DNA from: Fodinibius sp. Rm-B-1B1-1
GTDB taxonomy: Bacteria; Bacteroidota; Rhodothermia; Balneolales; Balneolaceae
Assembly: GCF_038594945.1 (NCBI RefSeq)
Contig: NZ_JBCFYD010000002.1
Location: 310,001 to 374,000 of the forward strand
DNA: 64,000 nucleotides
Direction of reading: 5' to 3'
Shown here: positions 43,961 to 53,636 of the stretch, piece by piece
How the letters are laid out: each line of letters opens with the position of its first letter
Numbering within the stretch: the first letter of the stretch is position 1
Notes under the pieces: model-generated
The model's database searches: none
What the model saw: the letters and a program-made list of their open reading frames with translations, nothing else
What the model was told of the DNA's origin: nothing
Program-made: the position numbers and the translations under genes

Positions 43961-45169
43961 CTGAGCAACGAAAACCCACATAACGAGCATCACGATCCTC
44001 AACCTCGGAAAGGGCAAAGGCCCCAAAACCCACCGCCCCAAGGCTATTACGGCGGCCCACCCGAATACGGCTACCAACCCATCGAAGAAGATGAAATAGA
44101 CCTGATAGAGCTGGCGCAGACATTCTGGAATGAACGTATTCTTATCGCCAAGATTACCGGGGCTTTTTTAGTGTTAGGTTTACTAATCGCCCTTTTTAGC
44201 CCCAAAGAATATTCTACCGAAGCCACGCTTATGCCCGAAAGCCAATCGGCCCAAAGTGGGGCTGCTGGTTTGTTGCAGCAATATGGAGGCATGCTGGGGA
44301 TCAGTGGGGGACAGCTAAGTGGCGGACAGGAAGGTTCTATTCCCCCGCAGCTGTATCCGAATATTGTGCAGAGTTTGCCCTACCAGGTAGAACTGATGAA
44401 TACAAAAATCTATTTTTCGAGGTATGATACCACCGCCACGGTGCATGCCTTTTTTAATGAAATTCATTCCCCTTCATTATTTGGGTATATCGGGAAGTTT
44501 ACTATTGGTTTGCCCGGCAAGATTGCTGGGTTATTTGAAGAAGAGCAGGAAGATCGTCCGCTGCCACAGAAAGTAGATCGCGAAGCAGTATTATCGCTAT
44601 CGAAAGAACAGATGGAAACGGTAAAGACACTACGCGAAAGGCTTTCAATTTCGGTGGATCAGGAAACAGGAATATTAACGCTGACAAGTGAGTTCCCCAC
44701 CCCTCGGGCCGCAGCAGAGGTGGGACAGAAAGGGATTCAGTTACTGCGGAAAAATGTTGAAGAATATCGTACCGAAAAGGCCCGACAAAATCTGCAGTTT
44801 GTACAAGAGCAGGTGCAGGAAGCTAAAAAGCGTTTTGAAGAAGTACAGAGCAGGCTGGCAGAGTTTCGGGACAGTAATATAAATTTAGCGACGGCTAAGG
44901 CGCAGAGTCGAGAACAGGAATTGCAGTCGCAGTACGACCTGACCTTTAATTTATATAATTCTCTTGCCCAGCGACAGGAACAGGCAAAACTGGACCTGCA
45001 GGAGGAGACACCGGTGCTTTCGGTGTTGGAACCGGTGAGCGTTCCGTTGGAGGATAATACTTCGGGACTACTTGTTTTGATCGTATCTGGGATGTTGGGC
45101 GGTATTATTAGTTTGGGTTGGGTGTTGCTGAGCAGTTGGTGGAGAAGCGAGCAGGTTCGTTTTGAGTAG
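43961..45169 (+). CDS. wzz: Wzz-type polysaccharide chain-length determinant, apparent CTG start
   Basis: This inner-membrane protein sets glycan chain length. The open frame runs from a TAA at about 43955 with no ATG, GTG or TTG before the first helix. The only sensible N-terminus begins at CTG 43961: (M)SNENPHNEHHDPQPRKGQ, a proline-rich part, then EDEIDLIELAQTFWNERILI, the usual start of a Wzz domain, giving 402 residues. The first helix is near residues 60-82, a long coiled coil (ARQNLQFVQEQVQEAKKRFE) lies near 275-340, and the second helix (LLVLIVSGMLGGIISLGWVL) is near the C-terminus. A GTG at 44171 lies inside helix one and would destroy it. It is the first gene of the glycan locus. 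Confidence 0.82.
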   Translation: MSNENPHNEHHDPQPRKGQRPQNPPPQGYYGGPPEYGYQPIEEDEIDLIELAQTFWNERILIAKITGAFLVLGLLIALFSPKEYSTEATLMPESQSAQSGAAGLLQQYGGMLGISGGQLSGGQEGSIPPQLYPNIVQSLPYQVELMNTKIYFSRYDTTATVHAFFNEIHSPSLFGYIGKFTIGLPGKIAGLFEEEQEDRPLPQKVDREAVLSLSKEQMETVKTLRERLSISVDQETGILTLTSEFPTPRAAAEVGQKGIQLLRKNVEEYRTEKARQNLQFVQEQVQEAKKRFEEVQSRLAEFRDSNINLATAKAQSREQELQSQYDLTFNLYNSLAQRQEQAKLDLQEETPVLSVLEPVSVPLEDNTSGLLVLIVSGMLGGIISLGWVLLSSWWRSEQVRFE

Positions 45170-45226
45170 TATTCTTACTCACAGGTTGGATATTGAAATT
45201 TAAAGGTTAGAAAACTATTTGGCTGA

Positions 45227-46186
45227 ATGTTAGATAAGAAGTCGAAAATTTATATTGCCGGCCATCGAGGCATGGTCGGATCGGCTGTAAAGCGAAAGCT
45301 GGAACAGGAGGGATATGAGAATCTTCTTTACAGAACCAGTTCTGAGTTAGATCTCTGCAATCAACAGGCCGTAAAACAGTTCTTTGAAGAAGAGCACCCC
45401 GATGTGGTTGTAGACGCTGCGGCCCGAGTTGGAGGGATATTAGCTAATGATGAATACCCGTGGCAATTTCTATATGAAAATTTAGAGATACAGAATAATA
45501 TTATAGCGGCTTCACACCAGCAAGATATTAGCAAACTTATTTTTTTGGGCAGTTCTTGTATTTATCCAAAGCATACCGCCCAGCCGATGAGTGAAGATGC
45601 GTTATTGACCGGTGAGTTGGAGCCAACTAACCAATGGTATGCCATTGCCAAGATTGCAGGCGTAAAAATGGTAGAGGCTCTGCGGCGCCAGTATAATCGT
45701 AATTATGTATCACTGATGCCGACGAACCTGTACGGCCCCCATGATAATTTTGATTTGGAAACCTCGCATGTGCTACCGGCTATGATTCGAAAGTTCCATG
45801 AGGCTAAAGAAGAAGGTAATCGTCCCGTACCGTTGTGGGGAACCGGCACACCAATGCGCGAATTTTTGCATGTGGATGATGTAGCCGATGCGGTGTTCTT
45901 TACGCTGAAGAACCAGATGGAGCACGATCTGTATAATGTAGGAACAGGTAGGGATATCACAATCAAAGATTTGGCACTGTTGATACAGGATATCATTGGT
46001 CACGAAGGAAATATCAACTGGGATACTTCTAAGCCGGACGGTACGCCCAGAAAACTGATGGACGTGAGCCGTATGAACGAGGCAGGCTGGACGTATAATA
46101 TAGAGTTAGAAGATGGTATTCGATCGACGTATGAATGGTATTTAGAGTATGAAGATGAAATTAAGGAAGTGGAAATTGAACCTTAA
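45227..46186 (+). CDS. fcl: GDP-L-fucose synthase
   Basis: This enzyme makes GDP-L-fucose from GDP-4-dehydro-6-deoxy-mannose by epimerisation and NADPH reduction. The 319-residue SDR protein shows IYIAGHRGMVGSAVKRKLE, DAAARVGGILANDEYP, LGSSCIYPKHTAQPMSEDAL, the catalytic YAIAKIAGVKMVEAL, and SLMPTNLYGPHDNFD. This signature set is specific to GMER/Fcl. It is paired with gmd, 480 bp downstream in the same direction, though they are usually adjacent the other way round. Confidence 0.95.
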   Translation: MLDKKSKIYIAGHRGMVGSAVKRKLEQEGYENLLYRTSSELDLCNQQAVKQFFEEEHPDVVVDAAARVGGILANDEYPWQFLYENLEIQNNIIAASHQQDISKLIFLGSSCIYPKHTAQPMSEDALLTGELEPTNQWYAIAKIAGVKMVEALRRQYNRNYVSLMPTNLYGPHDNFDLETSHVLPAMIRKFHEAKEEGNRPVPLWGTGTPMREFLHVDDVADAVFFTLKNQMEHDLYNVGTGRDITIKDLALLIQDIIGHEGNINWDTSKPDGTPRKLMDVSRMNEAGWTYNIELEDGIRSTYEWYLEYEDEIKEVEIEP

Positions 46187-46663
46187 AAGACTCCCTTTGA
46201 AGAGGGGTCTGGGGATAACTCCTACAATTATTGATTATTTGTTCTTTAAAAGTTTTATAGTATGCCTTTTGGCTTAATCTAAAAGATCAAGACTTTGAAT
46301 TTTGAATTCAGCTTCAGCCTTCAAGATCCATGCATTTTTGTGATCCACATACATATTGAGATTGATATAAAATACTTATCGGTATTAAATGCATAAACGC
46401 ATCTTTTGACCTTTGCTCAAAATTTTTATGTCGAATTTGAAACCTTGAAAAAGGTAATAACTGTTAATTCATACTTTTGAAAGTGTCAAAACGAAACTGG
46501 AGAAATTTCTGTCTGACGAGGTGCTAATATAGAATGGTATCAGCGTTGATGAATAAAATCAGCACCGAGGAGTTAAAATTCTCTTGAGTTTTACGAACCT
46601 TTTGGGTCAAGCGAAAAGGCGGCAAGAAAAGATTTTTAGAAAATTTTAAATAAATACTACAAC
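46187..46663. other. Intergenic region between fcl and gmd, 477 bp
   Basis: No gene is seen. There are word-type fragments: CTCCCTTTGAAGAGGGGTCT after fcl, GCCTTTTGGCTTAATC near 46263, and ACCTTTTGGGTCAAGCGAAA near 46600, related to the 'CTTGATGCAAAAGAGACAAA' phrase at 27290. A gmd promoter must lie in the AT-rich last 100 bp. Confidence 0.5.
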
Positions 46664-47776
46664 GTGAGTGCATCAAGAAATAAAACAGCACTAATAACCG
46701 GAGTCACCGGACAGGATGGCTCGTACTTAGCCGAATTACTATTGAATAAAGGCTACGAAGTTCATGGCATAAAGCGAAGAGCTAGTCTCATTAAAACGGA
46801 CCGTGTAGATCACCTGTACCACGATCCACATTACGAAGGGTTGCCTTTTTATTTGCACTACGGTGATTTGACCGACTCTTCTAACCTGACCCGCATTATT
46901 CAGGAGACCCAACCCGATGAAGTTTATAATCTCGCGGCCCAAAGCCACGTGGGGGTGTCCTTTGAATCGCCGGAATATACCGCTGATGTAGATGCCATGG
47001 GGGTGTTGAGACTGTTGGAAGGAATTCGCATTCTTGGACTAGAAAACAAAACCAAATTTTATCAGGCTTCGACTTCTGAGCTCTATGGAAAAGTGCAGGA
47101 GATGCCTCAAAACGAAGATACCCCTTTTTATCCACGTTCCCCCTATGCTGCTGCGAAACTCTATGCTTACTGGATTTGCAAGAACTATCGTGAAGCCTAC
47201 GATATGTTTGCAGTAAACGGAATTTTGTTTAACCACGAGTCACCACGAAGGGGCGAAACCTTTGTGACCCGAAAGATTACCCGGGCAGCGGTGCGTATAG
47301 CAACCGGACAGCAAAAGAAACTCTTTCTTGGAAACCTTGATGCCAAGCGTGACTGGGGACATGCGAAAGACTACGTGCGTGGCATGTGGCTGATGCTTCA
47401 GCGGGAAGAACCGGAAGACTTTGTGTTGGCAACCGGAGAAACAACGAAAGTTAGAGAGTTTTGCGAAATGGCATTCAGCTATCTCGGTATTGATCTCAAA
47501 TGGGAAGGTGAGGGAGTCGATGAAAAAGGAGTTATTGATTCTGTTGATAAAGAACAGTTTTCAAATATTACCAAGCTTTCAACTTCAAAGCTTGAACTTT
47601 CAAAAGGCAAAGCAATTATCGAAGTCGACTCCCAGTATTTTCGGCCGACCGAAGTAGATGTTTTGTTGGGAAATGCCTCAAAAGCCAGAGAAAAATTGGG
47701 TTGGGAAGTCAACTATTCTATTGATGATTTAGTTCAGGATATGGTTAAAATGGATATGAAAAATATAGCTCTATAA
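46664..47776 (+). CDS. gmd: GDP-mannose 4,6-dehydratase
   Basis: Gmd converts GDP-mannose to GDP-4-dehydro-6-deoxymannose, the substrate of Fcl. It starts at GTG 46664 (M)[20 protein letters not shown]. The 370-residue protein has [65 protein letters not shown], the catalytic [12 protein letters not shown], and [20 protein letters not shown]. Between VDEKGVID and [12 protein letters not shown] there are about 22 residues more than I expect for the family ([18 protein letters not shown]), encoded by a 'CTTTCAACTTCAAAGCTTG' stretch that resembles intergenic repeat words. The insertion is in frame and lies in a surface loop region. Confidence 0.94.
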   Translation: MSASRNKTALITGVTGQDGSYLAELLLNKGYEVHGIKRRASLIKTDRVDHLYHDPHYEGLPFYLHYGDLTDSSNLTRIIQETQPDEVYNLAAQSHVGVSFESPEYTADVDAMGVLRLLEGIRILGLENKTKFYQASTSELYGKVQEMPQNEDTPFYPRSPYAAAKLYAYWICKNYREAYDMFAVNGILFNHESPRRGETFVTRKITRAAVRIATGQQKKLFLGNLDAKRDWGHAKDYVRGMWLMLQREEPEDFVLATGETTKVREFCEMAFSYLGIDLKWEGEGVDEKGVIDSVDKEQFSNITKLSTSKLELSKGKAIIEVDSQYFRPTEVDVLLGNASKAREKLGWEVNYSIDDLVQDMVKMDMKNIAL

Positions 47777-47801
47777 TCTATAAATAGTTATTAAAATATA
47801 G

Positions 47802-49148
47802 TTGAAGAATTTGTTACCAGATTTTTTTCAGACTTTATTAAAAGGAAAGGATTTAAAGAGTTCTATTTTTAAAGGGTCCCTTGGTAGTTTTTTTATACAG
47901 TTTGGTAATGCTATTTTGGGCTTTTTATTGGGAGTTGTTCTTGCAAGATTGCTTGGTGCTGAAAGTTATGGTAATTATGTATATGTATATGCATTAATTT
48001 CAACTTTGGCAATGCCAACTCAATTAGGCTTACCAAACTTATTAGTCCGTTTTGTCGCACAATACCAAGCAAATGAAGAATGGGGGAAATTGAAAGGACT
48101 AATCAAATGGAGCAATTGGGCTGTATTTGTGTTGTCTATAACAATGATAGGAGGTACTTATTTTGTTTTAAGGGTACTTTCTTTAACTACAGAACGACTT
48201 TCTACACTTCATTGGGGTTTATTATTATTACCAATCATAGCTTTGGGAGCACTTCGTGGGGCAGCTTTACGAGGATTACGATATGTTGTTCTAGGTAAAT
48301 TGCCTGATAAGATTCTAAGGCAAGCTTTTTTAGTAATAATGGTACTCGGGTACTTCTATTTTTTTAATAGAAGTATTTATGCCGATAATGCAATGATGCT
48401 ACATGTTATATCAGCACTCGTAGTTTTTCTTATAGGAACTTTTTGGTTATGGCAAAAGCTTCCATCTAAGGTATTTAGTTCTGATACAGAATATTTAAGT
48501 CGAAAATGGATTTCAATTGCCATACCTTTTTTATTAACAGGAGGGATGTTTGTCTTAAATAATAAGGTGGATATTTTAATGCTGGGATGGTTTAAAAGTT
48601 CTGAGAATGTTGGAGTATATGAAATAACGGTCAAAGCTTCTTCTTTAGTAGCATTTAGTCTGTTGGCGATGAATGCTGTATTAGCGCCATATTTTTCAAA
48701 ATTTTATACTGAGGGAAAAAATAAAGTTCTCAAAAAGATAGCCACGTGGGGCGTATTTATAAGTTTGGGTGTATCAGTACCTGTTGCAATCTTTTTGTCA
48801 TCCTTCGGTTATGAAATTCTTAGCTTTTTTTTTGGGGCTGAGTTTGCAACAGGTCACGTCACACTCATATTACTTTGTATAGGACAGTTAATAAATGTAG
48901 GGGCGGGATCAATAGGCTTGCTGTTAAATATGACAGGATATGAAAAGCTAGTTTTAAAAGGGGTGGCAATTTCTACAGTTTTGAATATTATTTTAAATTT
49001 ATTTTTAATTCCAAATCATGGAATGGAAGGAGCAGCACTTGCTACTATTGTTACATTTTTTATATGGAATTTTATTTTGGTTTACTGGGGAATTAAATAT
49101 TTAAATGTGAATACTTCAATATTTTCATTGAAGATATTATTTGATTAA
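47802..49148 (+). CDS. wzx: Polysaccharide flippase/transporter (Wzx-like)
   Basis: The predicted role is to flip undecaprenyl-linked repeat units across the inner membrane. From TTG 47802 the product has 448 residues and about 12-14 transmembrane helices. The N-terminus (GSLGSFFIQFGNAILGFLLG, then VVLARLLGAESYGNYVYVYA) is typical of the polysaccharide_synt/MATE-like family, as is PFLLTGGMFVLNNKVDILML near residue 240. The start is uncertain: no ATG precedes the first helix, and TTG at 47802 gives the family-like MKNLLPDFFQTLLKGKDL. From here to about 58.5 kb the DNA is visibly more AT-rich than the flanks. Confidence 0.85.
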   Translation: MKNLLPDFFQTLLKGKDLKSSIFKGSLGSFFIQFGNAILGFLLGVVLARLLGAESYGNYVYVYALISTLAMPTQLGLPNLLVRFVAQYQANEEWGKLKGLIKWSNWAVFVLSITMIGGTYFVLRVLSLTTERLSTLHWGLLLLPIIALGALRGAALRGLRYVVLGKLPDKILRQAFLVIMVLGYFYFFNRSIYADNAMMLHVISALVVFLIGTFWLWQKLPSKVFSSDTEYLSRKWISIAIPFLLTGGMFVLNNKVDILMLGWFKSSENVGVYEITVKASSLVAFSLLAMNAVLAPYFSKFYTEGKNKVLKKIATWGVFISLGVSVPVAIFLSSFGYEILSFFFGAEFATGHVTLILLCIGQLINVGAGSIGLLLNMTGYEKLVLKGVAISTVLNIILNLFLIPNHGMEGAALATIVTFFIWNFILVYWGIKYLNVNTSIFSLKILFD

Positions 49149-49159
49149 ATAATTAGAGA

Positions 49160-50101
49160 ATGCATAAAGAAATCCGTCCAATATTTATATTTTCACTTCC
49201 TAGGTCTGGGTCTACACTGTTACAACGAACCCTTGCTTCACACCCTATGGTATCTACAACGGCTGAGACGTGGTTCTTACTTCCGTTGATTTATATGTCA
49301 AAAGATAATGGTGTTAAAACAGAGTATGGTTATTCAAAATTCAGAAAAGGATTTAATGATTTTAGAAACCAAATTGATGCGGATAATAAAGCTTCCTATC
49401 AAAGGCTATTAAGACAGTTTGTATTGAATAACTATAAGTTGGCTTCGAATAATAATGCTATCTATTTTTTAGATAAAACTCCCAGATACAGTTTAATATG
49501 TGACCAAATTATAGAAATGTTCCCCCATGGAAAGTTTATCTTTTTATGGAGGAACCCGTTAGCTGTTATTTCTTCTATGATTGAATCTTGGGGGAAAGGT
49601 AGATGGAATGTCTATAAATATTACATCGATTTATTTGATGGATTGAATAATTTGATAAATACATGTAGTGATAATGAACATCAAATATTTCAAATTAAAT
49701 ATGAAGACCTTGTAAGTAATCCAGAAATACATATTAAGGAGATACTTCAATATTTGAACTTGGAATACACTTCTAACTTACTTAGTGAATTTAATGATAT
49801 TGATTTTACTGGTAGGATGGGTGATCAAACTGGTACAGATAAGTATTCCGAAATATCAGTTGACTCAATTGAAAAGTGGAGACGAACTTATAATACTCAT
49901 GTAAGAAAAAAATGGGCGTATAAATACTTGGATAATATTGGAGAAAAAAACTTAAATAAGATTGGGTACTCTATTTCAGAATTAAAAAATGGTTTGAATG
50001 TTTGCCCAAACCATTTTTTTAGGTTACCCTCTGATATTATCAGGATTGGATATGGTATAACTAAACAAAAAATTAAATCTATAATTCTTAATAATGCATA
50101 A
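49160..50101 (+). CDS. PAPS-dependent sulfotransferase family protein, copy 1
   Basis: The predicted role is transfer of a sulfuryl group from PAPS to a glycan. The 313-residue protein has the 5'-phosphosulfate-binding loop FSLPRSGSTLLQRTLASHP near residue 11, LDKTPRYSLICDQII near residue 108, the 3'-phosphate-binding segment FIFLWRNPLAVISSMIESW near residue 128, and IKYEDLVSNPEIHIKEIL. This matches the Sulfotransfer_3-type pattern. It lies directly behind wzx in the AT-rich block and its stop overlaps the next start by 8 bases. The acceptor sugar is unknown. CysC, CysDN and CysQ encoded at 33-38 kb would make PAPS and remove PAP. Confidence 0.82.
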   Translation: MHKEIRPIFIFSLPRSGSTLLQRTLASHPMVSTTAETWFLLPLIYMSKDNGVKTEYGYSKFRKGFNDFRNQIDADNKASYQRLLRQFVLNNYKLASNNNAIYFLDKTPRYSLICDQIIEMFPHGKFIFLWRNPLAVISSMIESWGKGRWNVYKYYIDLFDGLNNLINTCSDNEHQIFQIKYEDLVSNPEIHIKEILQYLNLEYTSNLLSEFNDIDFTGRMGDQTGTDKYSEISVDSIEKWRRTYNTHVRKKWAYKYLDNIGEKNLNKIGYSISELKNGLNVCPNHFFRLPSDIIRIGYGITKQKIKSIILNNA

Positions 50102-51122
50102 TACGATACTTTTACACAATAGCCATTGGGCTAACAATATCGGTAATTCTTTTTTTACACTTGGAGTCAAGTATATCTTAGAAAATACATTTGAAGACTC
50201 CAAAGTAATACAGACAGATCAGCTTTCGACTTTAGCATGGCACCAACCAAGGTTTTTGATAGAAAAAAATGATCTAAAATATCCAAGTTATTCTGAACCT
50301 GATTGGTTTGTTTTATCTGGTCCAATGTTCCAGAAAAAACCAATGAATAAATTAATTCCTGTATTTGAAAGGGTGTTTTCAAATAACGATAAAACGAAGT
50401 TAATCATAATGAATGCTGGTAGCATAGGTTATGATAAGGAGGAGGTAAAGTATTGCAGGTCTGTTTTAAAGAAATATAATCCATATTTATTTACAACAAG
50501 GGATGAATTTACTTACGAACATTATGCTGATTTAGCAGAAAATAGCTATAACGGCTTTGATACCGCTTTTTTTTGTAGCGATTATTTTACGAAATATGAA
50601 ACCCCAAAATTAGGAGATTATTGTACATTTACATTTGATAAAATTGTTGAGCCGAAAATTAATTTAAATGGGTTTGATGAAGAAGACAAGAATACTTGGA
50701 ATAACTTAACTATAAATCATAGACTTAAATTACCTTTTCGCATAAATAAGTATTTTGATTTAATTAGAAATTTTCCTCAAGAATCAGCTGGAAGAAAAAT
50801 TGTAAGACCAACTCATAAAATTCAAGGTAATAACTCAATTGAACTTTTTAGATTGCCCAATTCCTTTGTTTCTCAAACGCCTTTTGGGTATTTAAATTTA
50901 TATGCTAATACTGATCTTACTATAAGTGATAGAGTTCATGCATGTATACCAACATTGGCTTTTGGAAATGCTGCAATGTTAATTTCTTCAACAAAAAGAA
51001 AAGCTCTTTTTTCTAGATTAAATTTAGATGATATAAATGGTAATATTATTAAAATAGATCAAAGTTACTTAAAAGAGGAAAAAGACAAATATCTAGATTA
51101 TATGAAGAACTTATCTATATGA
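50094..51122 (+). CDS. Polysaccharide pyruvyl transferase family protein
   Basis: The predicted role is to add a ketal-linked pyruvate from phosphoenolpyruvate to a sugar of the repeat unit. The 342-residue protein has the family's N-terminal NSHWANNIGNSFFTLGVKYI, a mid-part RSVLKKYNPYLFTTRDEFTY with the RD.FTYE.Y pattern, and near the C-terminus TISDRVHACIPTLAFGNAAM, the conserved S-D-R-x-H motif. It overlaps the sulfotransferase gene by 8 bases. Sulfate and pyruvate would both add negative charge to the polymer. Confidence 0.8.
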   Translation: MHNTILLHNSHWANNIGNSFFTLGVKYILENTFEDSKVIQTDQLSTLAWHQPRFLIEKNDLKYPSYSEPDWFVLSGPMFQKKPMNKLIPVFERVFSNNDKTKLIIMNAGSIGYDKEEVKYCRSVLKKYNPYLFTTRDEFTYEHYADLAENSYNGFDTAFFCSDYFTKYETPKLGDYCTFTFDKIVEPKINLNGFDEEDKNTWNNLTINHRLKLPFRINKYFDLIRNFPQESAGRKIVRPTHKIQGNNSIELFRLPNSFVSQTPFGYLNLYANTDLTISDRVHACIPTLAFGNAAMLISSTKRKALFSRLNLDDINGNIIKIDQSYLKEEKDKYLDYMKNLSI

Positions 51123-51161
51123 CACCATACTACATTTCTCTTATTTATAAATACACGCAGG

Positions 51162-52370
51162 ATGCATAGGCTATCGAAATCCCTTGAATCTGTATTTGTA
51201 TTTTTGCTGTTCTTCATAACACTAAATTTAAGACCGGCTATATTACAAGAGTATGGGGAATTAGTATTCCTGTGTGTAATAGGTTTGATGATATTAATAC
51301 TGTTATTAGGGTTTCGTTTTAGGCTTTCTGAAAAGAAGAAAAGTTATATTGTCTTAGCAGGTATATATATGACATATTTGCTGTTACAGGCACTTGCTTT
51401 GTCAGTATTTGACTTATCGTTAGTATTTACTGAACTCTTTATACTTGTCGGTGTATTAATATCGCTCTATACAAAGGATGAGACTTGGCACTATGCTTTA
51501 TATGCAATCGTGTATCCCGTTTTATTCTTTGCATTATCATACTTTGTGACAATACTTATTACTCTTCTAACTGGTTATTCAATAATAGATCTTACTTATT
51601 TTGCCTTTCATATTTTTCAACCCAGAGTAATTGAAGATTTTTATAAGATAAATATAGTATTCCCATTTTCTCCTATGATGGGCCTTGGAAATGCTAATAT
51701 TGCCAACATTGATTTTGGAAGGGCAATTGGATATATGAGAGAACCGGGAATATATCAAATATTAGTGGTTATCAGTTTTTTTGGGTTAGATTATATTTCA
51801 ATTAAGTATCGGAAAATATTTAAAACCTTAGTGTTTTTATCTCTTTTAATCACATTTTCTACTACTGGTATGGTGGTATTTATATTGTCATATTTCTATT
51901 ACTATTACATTTCAGGAGATAGAAAGTTTAAAATGAATTTTTTTTATAAAGCAATTTCGTTCTTAATAATAAGTTTGGGATCATATTTTTTTGTGTTCAC
52001 AAATGAAAAGTTTGGATTATTGGCAAAGCTGACATATGAATCTGGTCTGCAGAGATTACAACATTATCAAGAGTCAATACAAATATTTTTAGATAACCCA
52101 ATAATTGGAGTAGGTTTATTTAATAGTTCTGTTCCAGGTTCTTCGATATTTGCAATATTAGCTTCTTTAGGTATTGTAGGTGCCGGGTTATTTTTTTTGA
52201 TGGTAATTTTACCGATTTGGCATTTGATTAAAAGAAGGGATCGTTTGCTGGTTTTTCTAATTCCAGTTTTAGTAACAGCTTTTTTTAGTCAACCTCTAAG
52301 TAATATGGCTATATTTTTCGTGATTTTATCTTTGGTCATATCATATCCAACTAAATATAAAAGTTTTTAA
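51162..52370 (+). CDS. O-antigen polymerase-like membrane protein (Wzy candidate)
   Basis: This 402-residue protein has about 10-12 transmembrane helices, including VFVFLLFFITLNLRPAIL, GELVFLCVIGLMILILLLGF and ILVVISFFGLDYISI. A periplasmic-type loop near 300-320 has RLQHYQESIQIFLDNPIIGV with the GVGLFN pattern typical of Wzy/O-antigen ligase-like proteins. Sequence identity within this class is always low, so the assignment rests on topology, that loop and position next to Wzx and glycosyltransferases. Its TAA is followed at once by the ATG of the next gene. Confidence 0.72.
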   Translation: MHRLSKSLESVFVFLLFFITLNLRPAILQEYGELVFLCVIGLMILILLLGFRFRLSEKKKSYIVLAGIYMTYLLLQALALSVFDLSLVFTELFILVGVLISLYTKDETWHYALYAIVYPVLFFALSYFVTILITLLTGYSIIDLTYFAFHIFQPRVIEDFYKINIVFPFSPMMGLGNANIANIDFGRAIGYMREPGIYQILVVISFFGLDYISIKYRKIFKTLVFLSLLITFSTTGMVVFILSYFYYYYISGDRKFKMNFFYKAISFLIISLGSYFFVFTNEKFGLLAKLTYESGLQRLQHYQESIQIFLDNPIIGVGLFNSSVPGSSIFAILASLGIVGAGLFFLMVILPIWHLIKRRDRLLVFLIPVLVTAFFSQPLSNMAIFFVILSLVISYPTKYKSF

Positions 52371-53201
52371 ATGTCTCGATTACCTAAGATTAGCATTATA
52401 ACGGTTTCATATAATGCGGAAAATACGATTGAGCGAACAATACGAAGTGTATTAAAGCAAAACTATGAGGGAGAATTGGAATATATTATAATTGATGGGG
52501 GGTCAACAGATAAAACCAAAGAAATTATTAGAAAGTATGGGGATGATTTAAAGTGGATTTCGGAAAACGATGAGGGAATATATGATGCAATGAATAAAGG
52601 TATAAGAATGGCTACTGGCGATTGGATAGGGATCTTGAACAGCGATGATTGGTATGCAAAAAACACGCTAAATATCGTAGGGAGATATGCTCAGGAGAAA
52701 TCAGATATTAATTTTTTAATTGGTAAGATGGGACGAGTGAATATCACTGGTACGATAGGAAAGAAAGTTTCTCCACCTGACCATCAATCAGGCATATTGG
52801 AACCCAATAATCATCCAGCTACTTTTGTTAAAAAGGATGCCTATTTAAAGATGGGTTTGTACAATTTAGCGTATAATATTGCTTCAGATATGGAATTGAT
52901 TATGAGAGCGAAACAACATCCACAAATTCAAATGGGATCTATTGATTTTTTATTGACATACATGCAAGAGGGAGGGATATCTAACGGTTTTTTAGGTTCT
53001 ATAGAAAGATTTAGAATTGAGAAGAAGTATTATGGATTATTATCGGCAATGAATGTATTAATTAAGACCACGTTGCAAAAAACAAGAAAAAGTATTCTAC
53101 AGACCTTATTACCTCAAGAAAACTTCATTCAACTACAAGAAGGGTGGTGGGATAAGCATAGAGATAGTTTTACTTTATCTGATGATGATTATTGGATGTA
53201 A
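52371..53201 (+). CDS. Family 2 glycosyltransferase
   Basis: This predicted inverting GT-A sugar transferase has 276 residues. The fold starts KISIITVSYNAENTIERTIR, with EYIIIDGGSTDKTKEIIRKY and the acceptor-side WISENDEGIYDAMNKGIRMA, GDWIGILNSDDWY (the DxD-like motif) near residue 87, and YLKMGLYNLAYNIASDMELI. This is close to WcaA/WfgD-like enzymes of colanic-acid and O-antigen loci. The donor is unknown. It has zero spacing from wzy, so coupled translation is likely. Confidence 0.85.
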   Translation: MSRLPKISIITVSYNAENTIERTIRSVLKQNYEGELEYIIIDGGSTDKTKEIIRKYGDDLKWISENDEGIYDAMNKGIRMATGDWIGILNSDDWYAKNTLNIVGRYAQEKSDINFLIGKMGRVNITGTIGKKVSPPDHQSGILEPNNHPATFVKKDAYLKMGLYNLAYNIASDMELIMRAKQHPQIQMGSIDFLLTYMQEGGISNGFLGSIERFRIEKKYYGLLSAMNVLIKTTLQKTRKSILQTLLPQENFIQLQEGWWDKHRDSFTLSDDDYWM

Positions 53202-53636
53202 ATAGAGTATTTAATATCGAGAAATTGAAATGTTGAATAATGTGCCAGATGTAGCATTTTAGGATCAGAAAAAAATATAGCGAAAGGGCCTTGCAGTTAC
53301 TTTGGATGATGTATCTTCTGAAAGTGGTGTTTGAATTTTAGGAAGAGTTGTAGAACCACGGATAAAATAGGGGGGGCAAAGTATGAACAAGTTACATGAA
53401 AGATTACCGAATATGAATCGTAAATTAAAAGAATAGATCCCCTTATGCTATGTAGGGATGGAAAAGGTTTAGCAAAAGCTTGTAAAATATCATCAAGCAG
53501 GCCCCATCAATTTTATTAAGAGTACAAATAAATTTGAAAGGTGGTGGTCATAGTTTATGAGAAAAAAAGCGCCCAATGGGACATGGTACTAAGCACTTTT
53601 AGGAGTTTAATTTAATGAATATGCAATTTAGTAATT
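53202..53636. other. 435-bp stretch with decayed coding-like sequence
   Basis: No intact gene is found. Short readable pieces on the plus strand include QAGPINFIKSTNKFERWWS and RKKAPNGTWY, broken by stops and frame changes, about 53485-53595. This may be the remains of a transposase or glycan gene, but I cannot name it. It splits the run of otherwise tightly packed genes. Confidence 0.4.
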
